Shown here piece after piece: positions 15,596 through 24,543 of a stretch of DNA of 35,349 bases. The stretch spans positions 1-35,349 of the forward strand of contig DQVI01000016.1 of the NCBI GenBank assembly GCA_015661825.1, in the 5' to 3' direction. Every line of letters begins with the position of its first letter. Within the stretch, counting starts at the first letter, position 1. Under the pieces are notes generated by a model. It did no database searches. It had not been told where the DNA came from and saw only the letters and a list, made by a program, of their open reading frames with translations. Origin of the DNA: Novosphingobium capsulatum. GTDB taxonomy: Bacteria; Pseudomonadota; Alphaproteobacteria; Sphingomonadales; Sphingomonadaceae. The position numbers and the translations under genes were made by a program.

Positions 15596-17863
15596 ATGGT
15601 ATTCCGGCGCTTTGCCAGGAGCAGCCTGGCCGGAAGCATGCTGGTGCGCGGTGGGGTTCAGGGTCGCGGCGGGCAAAGCCGCGCAGAGCAGCCGCGTGAC
15701 CGACAGGACCATGCACGGGAATTGCCCGAAGCGCATGCGGCTGCCTTGTGCCGGGCCTATGAGACCATGGGTCTGGGCGCGTTCTGGTCCAGCGATGCAC
15801 AAGGACGGCTGACATATGCCTCGCCGGGCCTGCGCGCGATGCTCGACGATGGCACCCCTCCGGTGGGACGCGCCCTGCTCGACCTGTTTGCGCATGACGA
15901 GGCCGATGGCGAGCGTTCGCTGCGCTTCACCCTGGCCCGCCGTACCCGCTTCGAGCACCTGATCGTCCACACCGGATCGGGCTGCGAGCGGCGCTGGTGG
16001 TCGCTTTCGGGCGAGGCAATCCACGACCGGGGGGTGTTCACCGGCTTCCACGGCCATTGCACCGACATCAGCCAGGCCCGCCGCAAGGCCGAGGAGACCT
16101 CGCACCTGGCCTCGCACGATCCACTCACCGGGCTGGCCAATCGCCGCCACATGACCCAGATGCTGGCGCGCACGCTGACCATGCTGGCTGCCGCCTCGCG
16201 CCCTTGCGCAACGCTGCTGATCGATCTCGACCGCTTCAAGCAGGTCAACGACACGCTGGGGCATGCCGCCGGGGATCTCCTGCTCAAGCAGGTGGCCGAA
16301 CGGCTGGTGAAACTGATCGGCGACGAGAGCCGGGTCTGCCGCCTGGGGGGCGACGAATTCCAGATCATCCTGCCCGATGTCGAGGATCGCGGGCGCCTGG
16401 GCGAACTGGCCCTGACGATCATCGCCGACTTGTCGCAACCCTACATGATCGAAGGCAGCCGCTGCCTGATCGGCGCCTCGATCGGGCTGGCCATCGCGCC
16501 GTTCGATGGCACGCTGGCCGAAGAACTGGTGCGCAGCGCCGATCTGGCGCTCTATGCCGCCAAGGGCAGCGGACGCGGGCGATACCGCTTCTTTGCCGGT
16601 GACCTGCTGCGCGCGGCCGAGGAGCGCAAGACGCTCGAAGAAGACCTCCACGATGCGCTCGCCCGCGGTGAACTGGCCTTGCACTACCAGCCGATCGTGA
16701 TGGCGCAGGATAATCGCGTGATCGGGGTCGAGGCACTGCTGCGCTGGACCCATCCGCGCTGCGGGGCGATCTCGCCCGCGCGGTTCATCCCGATTGCCGA
16801 GGAATCGAACCTGATCCGGGCCATCGGCGAATGGGTGCTGTTCAGGGCCTGCGCCGATGCCGCCGCCTGGCCGATGCCCTTGCGGGTGGCGGTCAATGTC
16901 TCGCCGGTGCAGTTTGCCGACGAACATTTCCCCGTGCTGGTGGCCACGGCCCTCGCCCGCTCGGGACTGGACCCGGCCCGTCTCGAACTGGAGATCACCG
17001 AAGGCGTCTTCATGCAGGAAAACGGCGCCACCGACGCGCGCTTCAAGGCGCTCAAGGGGCTCGGCGTGCGCCTGTCGCTCGACGATTTCGGCACCGGCTA
17101 TTCCTCGCTCGGCTATCTGCGGACCGCGCCGTTCGACAAGATCAAGATCGACCAGTCCTTCGTGCGCGGGGCCACCCAGACCGGCAGCCGCAACCGGGCG
17201 ATCATTGCCGCCATCGTCGCGCTGGCCCAGGCGCTCGACATGGAGACCACCGCCGAAGGGGTCGAAAGCTTCGACCAGTTCGACCTGATGAAGGCCCTGA
17301 ATGTCAGCCATGTGCAGGGCTATATCTACAGCGTCCCGCTCGACAACGCTGCCTTCATGCAGGCGCTGGGCGGCGAGCCATGGGTCATCCAGCCTTCGGG
17401 CCCCTCGCGCCAGCGCCACCAGCGCCAGACCATGTTCCGCCGCGTGGGTGTCGTCCACGAGGACCATTATTATCCGGTCATGCTGCGCAACCTGTCGATG
17501 TCGGGCGCCCTGATCGAGGGGCTGCTCGAAGTGCCCGTGGGCACGGCCTTCGTGCTCGATCTGGGCGATGGGCAGCTGGTGGTGGCCAGAGTGCGGCGTA
17601 GCAGGGGCTATCAGCAGGGGCTCGAATTCGAGCAGGAACTGGTCAGCGACGGCAACGGCGGACTGTGTACGCGCTATCGCGTCTCGCGCGGGCAACTCGA
17701 TGCGGCGGGCCTATCGTTCGCTTCGGGCGGCAATGGAGCGGGCAGCAAGGGAGCAGACAACGACGGGCCGATCCTGATCCACCGCGCAGCCGATGGGCCG
17801 GGGCACGCGGGCCAGAGCATGCCCGCCTTTGCCATGGCCACCGACTGGGCCGAAGTGGCCTGA
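15596..17863 (+). CDS. PAS-GGDEF-EAL-PilZ cyclic-di-GMP signalling protein
   Basis: 755 aa. A PAS-like domain lies at about residues 50-160 (GLGAFWSSDAQGRLTYASPG to GHCTDIS). GGDEF domain begins at DPLTGLANRRHM near 174, with an intact GGDEF motif near 251; the RxxD inhibitory site expected just before it is absent. EAL domain has EALLRW near 377, NVSPVQF, LELEITEG, DDFGTGYSSLGYL, KIDQSFV and AEGVESFDQ, so all the usual phosphodiesterase residues appear present. A C-terminal PilZ-like domain (about 602-681) has NLSMSGALIEG, matching the (D/N)xSxxG signature. The protein could make, degrade and bind c-di-GMP. No transmembrane segment is seen. Start ATG has GGAG 6 bases upstream. Confidence 0.92.
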   Translation: MVFRRFARSSLAGSMLVRGGVQGRGGQSRAEQPRDRQDHARELPEAHAAALCRAYETMGLGAFWSSDAQGRLTYASPGLRAMLDDGTPPVGRALLDLFAHDEADGERSLRFTLARRTRFEHLIVHTGSGCERRWWSLSGEAIHDRGVFTGFHGHCTDISQARRKAEETSHLASHDPLTGLANRRHMTQMLARTLTMLAAASRPCATLLIDLDRFKQVNDTLGHAAGDLLLKQVAERLVKLIGDESRVCRLGGDEFQIILPDVEDRGRLGELALTIIADLSQPYMIEGSRCLIGASIGLAIAPFDGTLAEELVRSADLALYAAKGSGRGRYRFFAGDLLRAAEERKTLEEDLHDALARGELALHYQPIVMAQDNRVIGVEALLRWTHPRCGAISPARFIPIAEESNLIRAIGEWVLFRACADAAAWPMPLRVAVNVSPVQFADEHFPVLVATALARSGLDPARLELEITEGVFMQENGATDARFKALKGLGVRLSLDDFGTGYSSLGYLRTAPFDKIKIDQSFVRGATQTGSRNRAIIAAIVALAQALDMETTAEGVESFDQFDLMKALNVSHVQGYIYSVPLDNAAFMQALGGEPWVIQPSGPSRQRHQRQTMFRRVGVVHEDHYYPVMLRNLSMSGALIEGLLEVPVGTAFVLDLGDGQLVVARVRRSRGYQQGLEFEQELVSDGNGGLCTRYRVSRGQLDAAGLSFASGGNGAGSKGADNDGPILIHRAADGPGHAGQSMPAFAMATDWAEVA

Positions 17864-17969
17864 CGCGCAGCCCCGGCCTTTTGGCAAACCGGAACAAGAT
17901 GGGCTGCTTTTTGTCCCTGCCCGTGTCGGACAGGCTCCCTGCATGAGGGGGCGAAAGGATAGTTGGGCA

Positions 17970-18071
17970 ATGCAGCAACCGGTTCCCTTCCTCTCGCACG
18001 GTGGCGGCCCCTGGCCCTGGCTCGACGGGGTTCGACCTCATCGGCGCCCACGCCAGAGCCTGAGGGGCTGA
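17970..18071 (+). pseudogene. N-terminal remnant of a LigB/DODA-type extradiol dioxygenase
   Basis: A 33-codon frame starts MQQPVPFLSHGGGPWPWL, which resembles the N-terminus of class III extradiol ring-cleavage dioxygenases (4,5-DOPA dioxygenase type; SHGGGP contains a metal-ligand histidine). After about 20 residues the sequence becomes arginine-rich and stops, as after a frameshift or deletion, and the rest (about 240 residues) is missing. AAAGGAT before the ATG could be a ribosome-binding site. A strong terminator follows at once. Homology is from memory of the motif; a short functional peptide or chance match remains possible. Confidence 0.5.
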
Positions 18072-18076
18072 CAAAC

Positions 18077-18120
18077 AAAAAAGGGAGGGAAGCGGCCATG
18101 CCCCTTCCCTCCCTTTTTTT
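18077..18120. terminator. Bidirectional terminator between the GGDEF/EAL gene and pheT
   Basis: AAAAAAGGGAGGGAAG and CTTCCCTCCCTTTTTT are exactly complementary (16 bp) around an 11-base loop, with A-runs and T-runs on both sides. It serves the plus-strand transcript and the convergent pheST transcript. Confidence 0.92.
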
Positions 18121-18134
18121 GCATGCTCGGGCTG

Positions 18135-20531
18135 TCAGGCGCGCAGGGTGCCGCCCTGCTTGGCTGCCGCCGCCACGATCTTGTCGGCGATGGCCTTGAG
18201 GGCCGCTTCATCGAAGCTCTTGTCGCCCGGCTGGAGCGTCACTTCGATGGCCAGGCTCTTGTGGCCTTCGGGCACGCCCTGCCCCCGGAAATCGTCGAAC
18301 ACGCGCGCGGCGACGATCGCGGTCTTGTCGGCGCCCTTGACCGCGCGCAGCAGATCGCCCGCAGGCACCTTGTCCGCAACGAGGAAGGCGAAGTCGCGCG
18401 TCACGGCTTGCAGCGCCGGGGGCGCGAAGTGCGGGCGGGCAAAGCCGCTGGCGGTCTTCTTCGCCGGAATCCGGTCGAGGAACAGCTCGACCACGGCCAC
18501 CGGGCCTTCGAGGCCGAAGGCCTTGGCGGTGAGCGGGTGGAGCATCCCGAAGCGGGCGAGAACCTGCTTGGGGCCAAGGCGCAGCGTGGCCGACTGGCCG
18601 GGGTGGAACTGCGGCCCGGCCTCGCCCATGACCTGGAGGTTGTCGACCGGCGCGCCGGCCTGTGCCAGCAGGGCCAGCGCCTCGGCCTTGGCGTCGAACG
18701 CGGTGAAGGGTTGCGCCTTGCCGCTGTCCCAGCCGCGCGGGGTCTTTTCGCCCGCGAGAACGACCGCGAGGCTCAGGCGCTCGTCGCTCTGGCCATTGTC
18801 GGCGCGCAGATAGCGGCGACCGATCTCGAACAGGCGCAGGCTGGTCGCGCCACGATCGAGGTTGCGGCGCACCGCAGCCAGCAGGCCCGGCAGCAGCGAG
18901 GGCCGCATGACCTTCAAGTCTTCCGAGATCGGGTTGGCCAGCGTCCACAGCGCCTGTCCGTCGGCAAAGGCGGTAGCCTGTGCCTCGGGCAGGAACGACC
19001 AGGTGACGGCCTCGTGGGCGCCACGCGCGGCCGCAGCGCGGCGCAGGCGGCGTTCGAGCATCTGCACCGGGGTCGCCGTCGGGCGGGCCACGCCGTCGAC
19101 ACGCGGCAGCGGAGTCGAGGGCACGGCATCGAGCCCGTGAACGCGGATCACTTCCTCGACCAGATCGGGCGCGCCGATGATGTCGGGGCGCCAGGTCGGG
19201 ACGGTCACGCTCCATTCGCCATCACCCTCGACGGCAAAGCCGAGCGCGGCGAGGATGCGCTTCTGCTCACTCTGGGCCACGGCCACGCCGCCCAGCCGCG
19301 CGCAGAGCGCCGGATCATAGGCCAGCACGCGCTGCGCCAGCGGGGGCGCGCCCACGCGGACCACTTCGCTCGCCTCGCCGCCGCAGATGTCGAGGATCAG
19401 CCCGGTCAGAAGGTCCATGCCGGTGTCGAGGAAGGCCGGATCGACCCCGCGCTCGAAGCGCCCGCGCGCGTCGCTGGCCAGCGCCAGCGCCTGCCCGGTA
19501 CGGGCGATATGGGCCGGATCGAAATAGGCGACTTCGAGCAGCACGTCGGTCGTCGTGTCCGAACAGCCCGAATGCTCGCCGCCCATGATCCCGGCGATGT
19601 CGTGGACGCCCGCTTCATCGGCGATCACGGTCATGAACGGGGCGAGCGTGTATTCCTTGCCGTTGAGCGCGACGACAGTCTCGCCCTCGCGCGCGGGGCG
19701 CGCGGTAACCGCGCCGGTCAGTTTGGCCAGGTCATAGGCATGGGCCGGACGGCCATAGCCGAGCATCACATAGTTGGTCACATCGACCAGCGCCGAGATC
19801 GGGCGCTGCCCGGCGGCCTTCAGGCGATCCTGCAACCATGCGGGCGACGGGCCATTGGTCACGCCCTTGATCACGCGGCCATAGAAGGCGGGGCATGCCG
19901 CCTCGTCCTCGATGCGGATTTCGACCGGGCAGGCGCCGGTGCCGGCCACGCTGTCCACGCCCAGCGGGCGCAGCGTGCCGATCCCGGCGGCGGCCAGATC
20001 GCGGGCAATGCCATAAACGCCCATGCAATCGGGGCGGTTGGGCGTGATCGACACGTCGAAGACCGGGTCCGAGCCGATGTAGCCGGCATAGGACTGCCCC
20101 AGCGGGGCGTCTTCGGGCAGTTCGATGATGCCGTCGTGGTCCTCGCCCAGGCACAGTTCGCGGGTCGAGCACATCATGCCGTTCGATTCGACGCCGCGAA
20201 TCGCGCTCTTGCGCAGTTCCATGCCATTGGCCGGAACCACCGCGCCCGGAAGGCCCAGCACGCCGACGAGCCCCGCGCGCGCATTGGGCGCGCCGCAGAC
20301 GACCTGAAGCGGATTGCCATCGCCCAGATCGACCGACAGCACCTGAAGCTTGTCGGCCTGAGGGTGCTTTTCGGCCGTCAGCACGCGGGCGACGCGGAAC
20401 TTCTGGAGCGCGGCCGAAGCATCGGTCACGCTTTCGATTTCCAGGCCCAGCGCGGTCAGCTTCTCGGCGATTTCAACGGTGCTCGCCTGGGTGTCGAGCA
20501 GGGCCTTGAGCCACGAAAGGGAAAACTTCAC
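18135..20531 (-). CDS. pheT: Phenylalanine--tRNA ligase beta subunit
   Basis: 798 aa, normal length. It starts [14 protein letters not shown] (GTG start), followed by the EMAP/tRNA-binding domain ([26 protein letters not shown]), the B3/B4 editing domain ([20 protein letters not shown]), B5 domain, the catalytic-like core and a C-terminal anticodon-binding FDX-ACB domain. The subunit forms the alpha2-beta2 enzyme with PheS and carries editing against tyrosine. GTG at 20531 overlaps the pheS stop by 4 bases (GTGA), with GGGAG just upstream, so the longer open frame is not used. It ends 15 bases from the bidirectional terminator. Confidence 0.95.
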   Translation of the reverse strand: MKFSLSWLKALLDTQASTVEIAEKLTALGLEIESVTDASAALQKFRVARVLTAEKHPQADKLQVLSVDLGDGNPLQVVCGAPNARAGLVGVLGLPGAVVPANGMELRKSAIRGVESNGMMCSTRELCLGEDHDGIIELPEDAPLGQSYAGYIGSDPVFDVSITPNRPDCMGVYGIARDLAAAGIGTLRPLGVDSVAGTGACPVEIRIEDEAACPAFYGRVIKGVTNGPSPAWLQDRLKAAGQRPISALVDVTNYVMLGYGRPAHAYDLAKLTGAVTARPAREGETVVALNGKEYTLAPFMTVIADEAGVHDIAGIMGGEHSGCSDTTTDVLLEVAYFDPAHIARTGQALALASDARGRFERGVDPAFLDTGMDLLTGLILDICGGEASEVVRVGAPPLAQRVLAYDPALCARLGGVAVAQSEQKRILAALGFAVEGDGEWSVTVPTWRPDIIGAPDLVEEVIRVHGLDAVPSTPLPRVDGVARPTATPVQMLERRLRRAAAARGAHEAVTWSFLPEAQATAFADGQALWTLANPISEDLKVMRPSLLPGLLAAVRRNLDRGATSLRLFEIGRRYLRADNGQSDERLSLAVVLAGEKTPRGWDSGKAQPFTAFDAKAEALALLAQAGAPVDNLQVMGEAGPQFHPGQSATLRLGPKQVLARFGMLHPLTAKAFGLEGPVAVVELFLDRIPAKKTASGFARPHFAPPALQAVTRDFAFLVADKVPAGDLLRAVKGADKTAIVAARVFDDFRGQGVPEGHKSLAIEVTLQPGDKSFDEAALKAIADKIVAAAAKQGGTLRA

Positions 20532-21628
20532 GGCCGCACTCCCACGCCTGCCGAAAGGGTGGGCACGTCGAGCGCCGCGAACCCGTAATGATTGAGCCAG
20601 CGCGCATCGCCATCGAAGAAGGCGCGCAGATCGTCGAGCCCGTACTTGAGCATGGCGAGGCGATCGACCCCGGTGCCAAAGGCAAAGCCCTGCCATTCAT
20701 CCGGGTCCAGCCCGCCGAATTCGATGACCTTGCGGTTGACCATGCCCGAGCCGAGCACTTCCATCCAGCCGCCGCCCGGCGCATCGCCGCTGCCGCCGAC
20801 CACCCGCTTGCCTTGAACCAGCGTGTAGCCCACGTCGACCTCGACCGAAGGCTCGGTGAACGGGAAATAGCTGGGGCGCAGGCGCAGGACGATGTCGTCG
20901 CGCTCGAAGAAGGCCTTGAGGAAGGTTTCCAGCGTCCACTTCAGGTGGCCCAGATGAATGCCCTTGTCGATCACCAGACCTTCGATCTGGTGGAACATCG
21001 GGGTATGCGTGGCGTCGCTGTCCGAGCGATAGACACGGCCCGGCGCGATGATCCGCAAGGGCGCGCCTTCCTTCAGCATCGTGCGGATCTGCACGGGCGA
21101 AGTATGCGTGCGCAGCAGCATGTCACGGCCTTGCGCATCCTTGTCAGGGAAGTAGAAGGTGTCGTGCATCGCGCGCGCCGGGTGCGTCTCGGGCATGTTG
21201 AGCGCGGTGAAATTGTGCCAGTCGTCCTCGATCTCCGGGCCGCTGGCGACGGCAAAGCCCATGTCGGCGAAGATCTCGGCCAGTTCGTCCATCACCTGCG
21301 AGACAGGGTGAACCGAACCGCGCGGCGCCTCGGGCGCGGGCAGCGACAGGTCGACCGCCTCGGCGGCCAGACGCGCGTCGAGCGCGGCGGTTTCGAGTTC
21401 GGCCTTGCGCGCGCCGAGCGCAGCGGTCACCGCCTCGCGCGCGGCGTGGATCTGCGGGCCCTTGGCCTGGCGTTCCTCGGGGCTCATGCCGCCCAGCGTC
21501 TTGAGCAGGGCCGAGACCCAGCCCTGCTTGCCAAGGGCAGCAACACGGATCGCCTCGACCGCCTCGGCGGTGGTGGCGGCGGCAATGGCGTCGAGCGTCT
21601 GCGCCTGCTGGTGATCAAGCTGTTCCAT
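20528..21628 (-). CDS. pheS: Phenylalanine--tRNA ligase alpha subunit
   Basis: 366 aa. The coiled-coil tRNA-binding N-terminus (about 1-90) leads to the class II catalytic core: [18 protein letters not shown] near 103, the [21 protein letters not shown] region near 138, motif 2 [20 protein letters not shown] near 200 and motif 3 [18 protein letters not shown] near 322. It charges tRNA-Phe with phenylalanine together with PheT. No leader-peptide/attenuator rich in Phe codons is evident upstream. A palindrome CGCTAGCG (21639-21646) lies 10 bases before the ATG. Confidence 0.96.
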   Translation of the reverse strand: MEQLDHQQAQTLDAIAAATTAEAVEAIRVAALGKQGWVSALLKTLGGMSPEERQAKGPQIHAAREAVTAALGARKAELETAALDARLAAEAVDLSLPAPEAPRGSVHPVSQVMDELAEIFADMGFAVASGPEIEDDWHNFTALNMPETHPARAMHDTFYFPDKDAQGRDMLLRTHTSPVQIRTMLKEGAPLRIIAPGRVYRSDSDATHTPMFHQIEGLVIDKGIHLGHLKWTLETFLKAFFERDDIVLRLRPSYFPFTEPSVEVDVGYTLVQGKRVVGGSGDAPGGGWMEVLGSGMVNRKVIEFGGLDPDEWQGFAFGTGVDRLAMLKYGLDDLRAFFDGDARWLNHYGFAALDVPTLSAGVGVRP

Positions 21629-21729
21629 CGCGCCTGCCGCTAGCGCGCCGCGCGCCAGAAATCAAAGCGCGAGTGCGTCCGGTGCCCCATTTCCGCTCCC
21701 TTTTTGGTGCGGGGCGACCGCGCCACCCG

Positions 21730-22674
21730 TCAGGGGCCCGTCAGGGCCTGCGGCGCCTGTGCCAGCGCCTGCGCCAATGCCTCCTCCTGCGCCTGCATCA
21801 CCGGGCCCATCACCGGGTGCGGGTGGCTGGCATAGTCGCTGGGCGTCATGCCCATGAAGCGGCGGAAATCGCGCACGAACTGGGCCTGATCGTAATATTG
21901 GCTGTCCATCGCCCGCGTCCAGCGGGCTGCCGGATCGCGCATGTGGCGGCGCATGCTGCGCAGGAACCGCTCGCGGCGCACCAGCATTTGCGGCGGAAAT
22001 CCGAAATGGCGCTGGCACAGGCGTTCGAGCGTGTGGGCAGGCAACCCGCTGGCCGCCGAGAGATCGCCAACCGTGCGCACATCCTCGCGCAGGAGCGCGG
22101 CATGGCAGGCCTCGATCCGCGCGGCATCGGGCACGGACCGCTCGTCCCAGGCGGCAAACCAGCGCAGGATCGCGGCCAGTTCGGCCTCACACCCGGCCTC
22201 TCGCGCGCCCTCCACCGCTCCTGCAGCATCGACCGCGCTCGCCAGTCCGCGAAAATGGGCCAGCCGGGCCTCCCGCCCGACATCGAAGATCCCATCGGCA
22301 AAGTCGCTGGCCATCGCCCCCGATGGCAATCCGAAATAGCGCGCCCAGCCCAGCGGCTGGAACCGGATGATCCACATCCGCGTCGCCCCGGTCTCGAACC
22401 GCAGCCCCCGGCTGGCCGGCCCGACCAGCGTCGTCCGCGACGAAACCCCGGGCACGCGCCCGTCGGTCCAGGTTTCACGAAAGGCATGGCGCGCGATGCG
22501 CAGGGCGGCCCATTCGGGATAGTGCCAGTCGACCACCTGCGCTCCATCGGCAGGCGCATCGATATCGATCACGTAAAGCGTGACATAACCGGGCCGAAGC
22601 AGGGACGCAGGCTGCACGAAGCGTGCCGTGACCGTGCATTCGCCGCAGCTTTCGGGGCGGCCTTCTCGTGGCAT
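21730..22674 (-). CDS. AraC family transcriptional regulator (DUF6597-type N-terminus)
   Basis: 314 aa. The C-terminal AraC DNA-binding domain is at about residues 200-290: VGDLSAASGLPAHTLERLCQRHFG forms the first helix-turn-helix, and YYDQAQFVRDFRRFMGMTPSDY the second. The N-terminal part, with RMWIIRFQPLGWARYFGLP and SDFADGIFDVG, resembles the DUF6597-type ligand domain often found in proteobacterial regulators. Effector and targets unknown. It sits between rplT and pheS on the same strand, separated from rplT by a terminator hairpin and from pheS by about 100 bases, so it is probably a separate unit inserted into an otherwise conserved order. Confidence 0.88.
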   Translation of the reverse strand: MPREGRPESCGECTVTARFVQPASLLRPGYVTLYVIDIDAPADGAQVVDWHYPEWAALRIARHAFRETWTDGRVPGVSSRTTLVGPASRGLRFETGATRMWIIRFQPLGWARYFGLPSGAMASDFADGIFDVGREARLAHFRGLASAVDAAGAVEGAREAGCEAELAAILRWFAAWDERSVPDAARIEACHAALLREDVRTVGDLSAASGLPAHTLERLCQRHFGFPPQMLVRRERFLRSMRRHMRDPAARWTRAMDSQYYDQAQFVRDFRRFMGMTPSDYASHPHPVMGPVMQAQEEALAQALAQAPQALTGP

Positions 22675-22715
22675 TCGCGAGGGAGGCTAGCCCGCCCCCA
22701 TGGCCCCGTCCACGC

Positions 22716-22747
22716 AAAAGGGCGCGCATCCGGGTGGATACGCGCCC
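22716..22747 (-). terminator. Terminator of rpmI-rplT
   Basis: On the minus strand GGGCGCGTATCC and GGATGCGCGCCC pair (one G-U) around a 4-base loop and are followed by TTTT. It lies about 27 bases after rplT and 45 bases before the AraC-type gene. Confidence 0.8.
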
Positions 22748-22773
22748 TCTTGTTCAAAATCGCAAAGAAGCGA

Positions 22774-23136
22774 TCAGGCCGCCGGAAGGGCAGCCTTCGC
22801 CTGAGCGATGACAGCCGCGAACACGCCGCCTTCGTTCATGGCCAGATCGGCCATCGCCTTGCGATCGAGTTCGATGCCAGCCAGCTTGGTGCCGTGGATG
22901 AACTGCGAGTAGGTCAGGCCTTCAGCGCGGACCGCAGCGTTGATGCGCTGGATCCAGAGGGCGCGGAAGGTCCGCTTCTTCACCTTGCGGTCGCGGTAGG
23001 CGTACTGGCCGGCCTTTTCGACGGCCTGACGAGCAACGCGGATCGTATTCTTGCGGCGGCCGCGGTAACCCTTGGCCTGGTCAAGAATGCGCTTGTGCTT
23101 GGCACGCGTAGTGGTGCCGCGCTTGATACGGGACAT
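22774..23136 (-). CDS. rplT: 50S ribosomal protein L20
   Basis: 120 aa, standard length. N-terminus [20 protein letters not shown] and the run [35 protein letters not shown] are diagnostic. L20 binds 23S rRNA early in 50S assembly; in several bacteria it also represses its own operon by binding the mRNA leader. It follows rpmI by 12 bases on the same strand, a conserved pair. infC, which often precedes the pair, is not next to it here. Confidence 0.97.
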   Translation of the reverse strand: MSRIKRGTTTRAKHKRILDQAKGYRGRRKNTIRVARQAVEKAGQYAYRDRKVKKRTFRALWIQRINAAVRAEGLTYSQFIHGTKLAGIELDRKAMADLAMNEGGVFAAVIAQAKAALPAA

Positions 23137-23148
23137 GGATCAGCCTCC

Positions 23149-23352
23149 TCAGTTCAGCCCGTAGGGCGCCCACTTCTTGATCACCTTCGCGTCAGCGTCG
23201 GAGATCACGTCGGTGCCGCGGTTCTGGCGGATGTACTTGGCGTTATGGCTGATCAGGCGGTGGCGCTTGCCGGCCACGCCGTGCTTGACCTTGCCGGTGG
23301 CAGTGAGCTTGAAGCGCTTCTTCACGCCGCTCTTGGTCTTGAGCTTGGGCAT
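23149..23352 (-). CDS. rpmI: 50S ribosomal protein L35
   Basis: 67 aa, very basic. It reads [20 protein letters not shown] and continues with [22 protein letters not shown] sequence, matching L35. The ATG at 23352 with GGAGACGAAA before it is the start; the six extra codons upstream are not needed. It is the first gene of the rpmI-rplT pair. The 279 bases upstream hold the promoter and several inverted repeats, see the entries at 23501-23633. Confidence 0.96.
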   Translation of the reverse strand: MPKLKTKSGVKKRFKLTATGKVKHGVAGKRHRLISHNAKYIRQNRGTDVISDADAKVIKKWAPYGLN

Positions 23353-23500
23353 TTTCGTCTCCTTGTTCAACGCGGCGTCCCCGCCGTGGCAGCCCTATGT
23401 GGCCAGGCAAGGTCGTCAATCCGCGTGGATTGAAGGGGCGGCCCTTAGCGATCCGGGGGCCGCTTGGCAACTCGATTCGCCCTCGTCAGGCTTGATCGAG

Positions 23501-23519
23501 ATTCGCCGAAGAGGCGAAT
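23501..23519. repeat. Short palindrome (7-bp arms) upstream of rpmI
   Basis: ATTCGCC and GGCGAAT flank GAAGA. It is the first of three adjacent inverted repeats in the rpmI-metA gap. Confidence 0.6.
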
Positions 23520-23524
23520 TTCGG

Positions 23525-23608
23525 TTCGGCACCAGCCCGCTCCCCCACCCGACCTCCCATAGGGTACTATCGTTGGGAGATCGGGTGGGGGAGCGGGCCG
23601 GCGCCGAA
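23525..23608 (-). repeat. Large inverted repeat, 35-base arms, between metA and rpmI
   Basis: Arms 23525-23559 and 23574-23608 match in 32 of 35 positions around a 14-base loop. The core is GCCCGCTCCCCCACCCGA. In a minus-strand transcript all three mismatches become G-U pairs, so the full stem can form, whereas a plus-strand transcript would have A-C mismatches. This bias suggests an RNA made on the minus strand, for example read-through from metA. Likely a member of an intergenic palindromic repeat family. Confidence 0.75.
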
Positions 23609-23609
23609 C

Positions 23610-23633
23610 GATCCGAAACACAAGTTTCGGATC
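23610..23633 (-). terminator. 10-bp perfect hairpin overlapping the metA stop
   Basis: GATCCGAAAC and GTTTCGGATC pair around ACAA. The metA TGA lies in the outer arm. No T-run follows. Together with the large hairpin behind it, it may end or stabilise the metA mRNA. Confidence 0.5.
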
Positions 23634-24543
23634 AGACCTGAAGAACGGCCCCGACATCGGCCAGATCGAACGGGGTCGTCTGGTAGACCTCGTTGATCCA
23701 GTTGCCGAAGAGCTGATGGCCATGGGTGCGCCATGTGTTACGTGGCAGGTTGGCCGGGTCGTCGTTGCGGTAATAGTGGCGCGGCACCGGGCCCGAGCCG
23801 TCGCGGCGATATTCGGTGTCGAGGGTGAGCGTGTCATACTCAAGATGATTGAGCATGTGGAGCGCGCGGCGGGCCGGGTCGTCGACCAGACACAGCCCGC
23901 TCTCCTCGCTTTCGAGCAGGACGGTCAGCCCGGCGGGAAGGTCGGCGCTGCGCACCTCGCTCCAGCGCGAGACCGGCACGGGCACCACATCGGACATGCC
24001 GCGCAGCCAGGGGCTGCCCGAGGCGCGCACCTCATGGTCGAACACGCCATGGGCCTTGGCCGCCAGCGGATGCTTGGGCACGCCGTGGAAATAGTGAAGC
24101 GCGGCCATCGCCCCCCAGCAGATCGTGAGCAGGCGGTGGCAGTGGGTCTGGCTCCAGTCGAAGATCCGGCGCAGTTCGTCCCAGTAGGTCACCTCGCCAT
24201 AGGCCATCGTCTCGACCGGGGCGCCGGTGATGATCAGCCCGTCGAAACGCTCGGTCTGGATCTCGTCGAACGGACGGTAGAATTCGGCGATGTGCCCGGC
24301 CGACGTGGTCTTGCTGACATGGCCCGAAAGACGCACCAGCGTCAGTTCGATCTGGAGCGGGGTGGCGCCCAGCAGCCGCGCGATCTGGGTCTCGGTGGTG
24401 ATCTTGTCGGGCATCAGGTTGAGCAGCGCGATGCGCAAGGGACGGATGTCCTGACGCGCGGCCTCGGTCTCGCCCATGACGATCACGCCCTCGGCCTCAA
24501 GGGTGCGGCGGGCGGGGAGGTTGTCGGCAATCCTGATCGGCAC
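23632..24543 (-). CDS. metA: Homoserine O-acyltransferase, MetA family (predicted acetyl-CoA specific)
   Basis: 303 aa. It starts VPIRIADNLPARRTLEAEGV at a GTG with AGGAAAG 8 bases upstream; the longer open frame is ignored. The catalytic cysteine is in LTICWGAMAALHYFHGVPKH near residue 141, with the histidine and glutamate partners in the HMLNHLEYDT region. The enzyme acylates homoserine in methionine synthesis. Position 111 is glutamate (GAPVETMAYG). In this family Glu111 has been linked to acetyl-CoA use and Gly111 to succinyl-CoA, so O-acetylhomoserine is the predicted product despite the metA name. It is preceded by a long structured leader that could respond to methionine or S-adenosylmethionine. 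Confidence 0.93.
   Translation of the reverse strand: MPIRIADNLPARRTLEAEGVIVMGETEAARQDIRPLRIALLNLMPDKITTETQIARLLGATPLQIELTLVRLSGHVSKTTSAGHIAEFYRPFDEIQTERFDGLIITGAPVETMAYGEVTYWDELRRIFDWSQTHCHRLLTICWGAMAALHYFHGVPKHPLAAKAHGVFDHEVRASGSPWLRGMSDVVPVPVSRWSEVRSADLPAGLTVLLESEESGLCLVDDPARRALHMLNHLEYDTLTLDTEYRRDGSGPVPRHYYRNDDPANLPRNTWRTHGHQLFGNWINEVYQTTPFDLADVGAVLQV

Noticed and set aside
15539..17695. Minus-strand open frame of 718 codons opposite the GGDEF/EAL gene
   Set aside because: The plus strand has intact GGDEF, EAL and PilZ signatures; the minus frame has none.
17890..17920. EcfG-type promoter from GGAAC at about 17890
   Set aside because: No CGTT-like -10 element at a suitable distance.
17870..18120. 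Small regulatory RNA or 6S RNA ahead of the bidirectional terminator
   Set aside because: No 6S-like long central bubble could be found, and the interval is better explained by a dioxygenase gene remnant.
18123..20588. Plus-strand open frame of 821 codons opposite pheT
   Set aside because: Antisense shadow of pheT; rich in Gly, Arg, His and Ala with no family motifs.
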